DNA of 64,000 nucleotides from Phaeotremella fagi (taxonomy: Eukaryota > Basidiomycota > Tremellomycetes > Tremellales > Phaeotremellaceae): assembly GCA_001599715.1 (NCBI GenBank), contig BCHU01000010.1, positions 124,001 to 188,000 of the forward strand. The letters are read 5' to 3'. How positions within the stretch are numbered: position 1 is the first letter of the stretch; each line of letters opens with the position of its first letter. The position numbers and the translations under genes are program-made. This document shows, one piece after another, positions 62,861 to 64,000 of this stretch. The notes under the pieces were generated by a model that did not search any database, was not told where the DNA came from, and worked only from the letters and a program-made list of their open reading frames with translations.

Positions 62861-64000
62861 ATGCAACCAGTCAATTCACCGTCTCCATCATCTGATGGCG
62901 AACTAGAATTGCTTAAAGGAACATCGAACCAGAGTGAAAACATAGAAATAGAGATAGATAGAGATAAAGAGAAGGAGAGAGTTGAACCTGCATCGTTGAA
63001 ACGAGGTAGAGAAGGATCTTTGGTAAGTCAATCCCCCCCCTATCCCCAATACATTTACACCTCAACTGAGAAAAAACTTGAATGGGATATAGGAACCAAA
63101 TGTCCAGTCTGAGATTTCAGCTCTAGTCAAGAAAAATCGATTAGCGACTCAGAACGAAATTCATAAACTCGATGGTCAGAAAAATTCAGTAGAGGCTAAT
63201 AACGTTGGTGAGGTCCGACGTAAAGTTGAAGAAATGACTTGGAAAGAGGGTGAGAATCAGATTGGGGAGAGTGGGAGTGGGAGTGGTGGTGTGGGAGTTG
63301 GAGATGAGGAAGTGCCAATGGAAGTTCTGGACACTCCTATATTAGAAGAGGACGAGGACGTCGATATTCAAGAAAAAACGATGGAGAAGGACGATACATC
63401 AGTGATTCCGGAGAATCAAAGTCTTGAATCAAGAGATCTGAAAGATCAAGACGAAATCAAAGATGCTACCAATGATAAAGGGGAAGATGTTACCGCAGCA
63501 CCGAACCAAATACCATCAACATCGATATCTGAAGAGAACGAAGATAAATCTGAAGGGTTGAAACGTAAGGCTTTAGAAAGAAGTCAAAGTTCCATCAATG
63601 AGATAGTAGAAGCGAAACGACAGAAGGAGGTGAGTGGACACCATTTCAATCTAACGACCACCCATTCACTAACGTTCATTCATATTTTTCCAGGCTGAAG
63701 AAGAGATCCAAAAACCAACACCACTGCCTAAATCCCAAATCTCATTTTCATCATTTTCATCAACGACCTCACCGTTCGCTGCATTATCCAAATCGTCTTC
63801 ACCATTCGAAACCGAGAAAAAGGAATCATCCGTTCCAAAATCTGAATCAACAGAAAGTACTGAACCAACTAAACCATCAACACCAATACCCAATTCATCA
63901 GCACCGACCACACTACCAGCCGCATTACCCACAGACCAAACCCAACCTATCAAAGCCTCAACGCCCGTCCCAGTCCCAGCCCTTCCAGCCCAAAAAGGAT
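62861..64000 (+). CDS. YRB2/RanBP3-like Ran-binding nuclear protein, 5' part
   Basis: The gene runs off the window. Exon 1 is MQPVNSPSPSSDGELELLKG...KRGREGSL. A second exon begins after an intron that spans the run of Cs at 63031-63038; it reads EISALVKKNRLATQNEIHKL, VRRKVEEMTWKEG, a long acidic stretch and LKRKALERSQSSINEIVEAKRQ. A third exon starts AEEEIQKPTP and has SFSSFSSTTSPFAALSKSSSPF, the short FG/SPFA-like repeats seen in Yrb2/Hba1. The RanBD1 domain expected at the C-terminus would lie outside the window, so the family call is provisional. Confidence 0.55.

Overview
This is a nuclear fungal window, most likely from a tremellomycete yeast of the Kwoniella/Cryptococcus type. The reasons are dense protein genes broken by many ~50-nt GT-AG introns, a moderate AT bias, protein sequences closest to basidiomycete orthologues, and CTACTGTA/GTACTGTAC-type intergenic motifs. 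I could not run a search, so the genus is an inference.

Conserved blocks. 0.4-10.1 kb: an FHA-kinase of the Chk2/Cds1 group (-), a GT61 glycosyltransferase (-), a HIRIP3-like histone chaperone (-), and a head-to-head ribosomal pair RPS18 (-) / RPL42 (+). 15.8-27.1 kb: ALG10 (+), a basic-secretory-type metallopeptidase (-), glycogen debranching enzyme GDB1 (+) and the phenylalanyl-tRNA synthetase alpha subunit FRS2 (-). 33.6-35.8 kb: a KCH1/PRM6-type membrane protein (-), sitting alone inside the accessory zone. 49.2-54.7 kb: DPH6 (-) and a long coiled-coil protein (+). 56.6-57.6 kb: an AlkB-type dioxygenase (-). 60.4-64.0 kb: TRS20 (+), VMA16 (-) and the start of a YRB2/RanBP3-like gene (+, cut by the window end).

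Accessory blocks. Between the conserved genes are about 25 small, mostly single-exon genes with no family I recognise. By shared motifs they fall into five families. Family A is four tandem genes at 10.9-15.4 kb. Families B (3), C (3, one broken) and D (10, several broken) are interleaved at 27.3-49 kb. Family E is five CxxC...W genes at 55.1-60.1 kb. Promoters and 3' flanks are duplicated with the genes, which indicates recent segmental duplication, including one inverted copy at 30-31 kb.

Mobile DNA. The D array has been hit by retroelements. A 528-bp solo LTR with a perfect 5-bp target duplication (CTACA) splits one D gene that is otherwise open. A second, unrelated 392-bp solo LTR with target duplication ACAAG lies in the same gene's 3' flank. 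A 1.07-kb element with ~32-bp inverted termini lies at 41.09-42.16 kb and contains the only ambiguous base (N at 41663). Together these mark 27-49 kb as a fast-evolving gene-birth-and-death region. The D family with its co-duplicated promoter module is the best candidate for an undescribed system, but its function cannot be read from the sequence.
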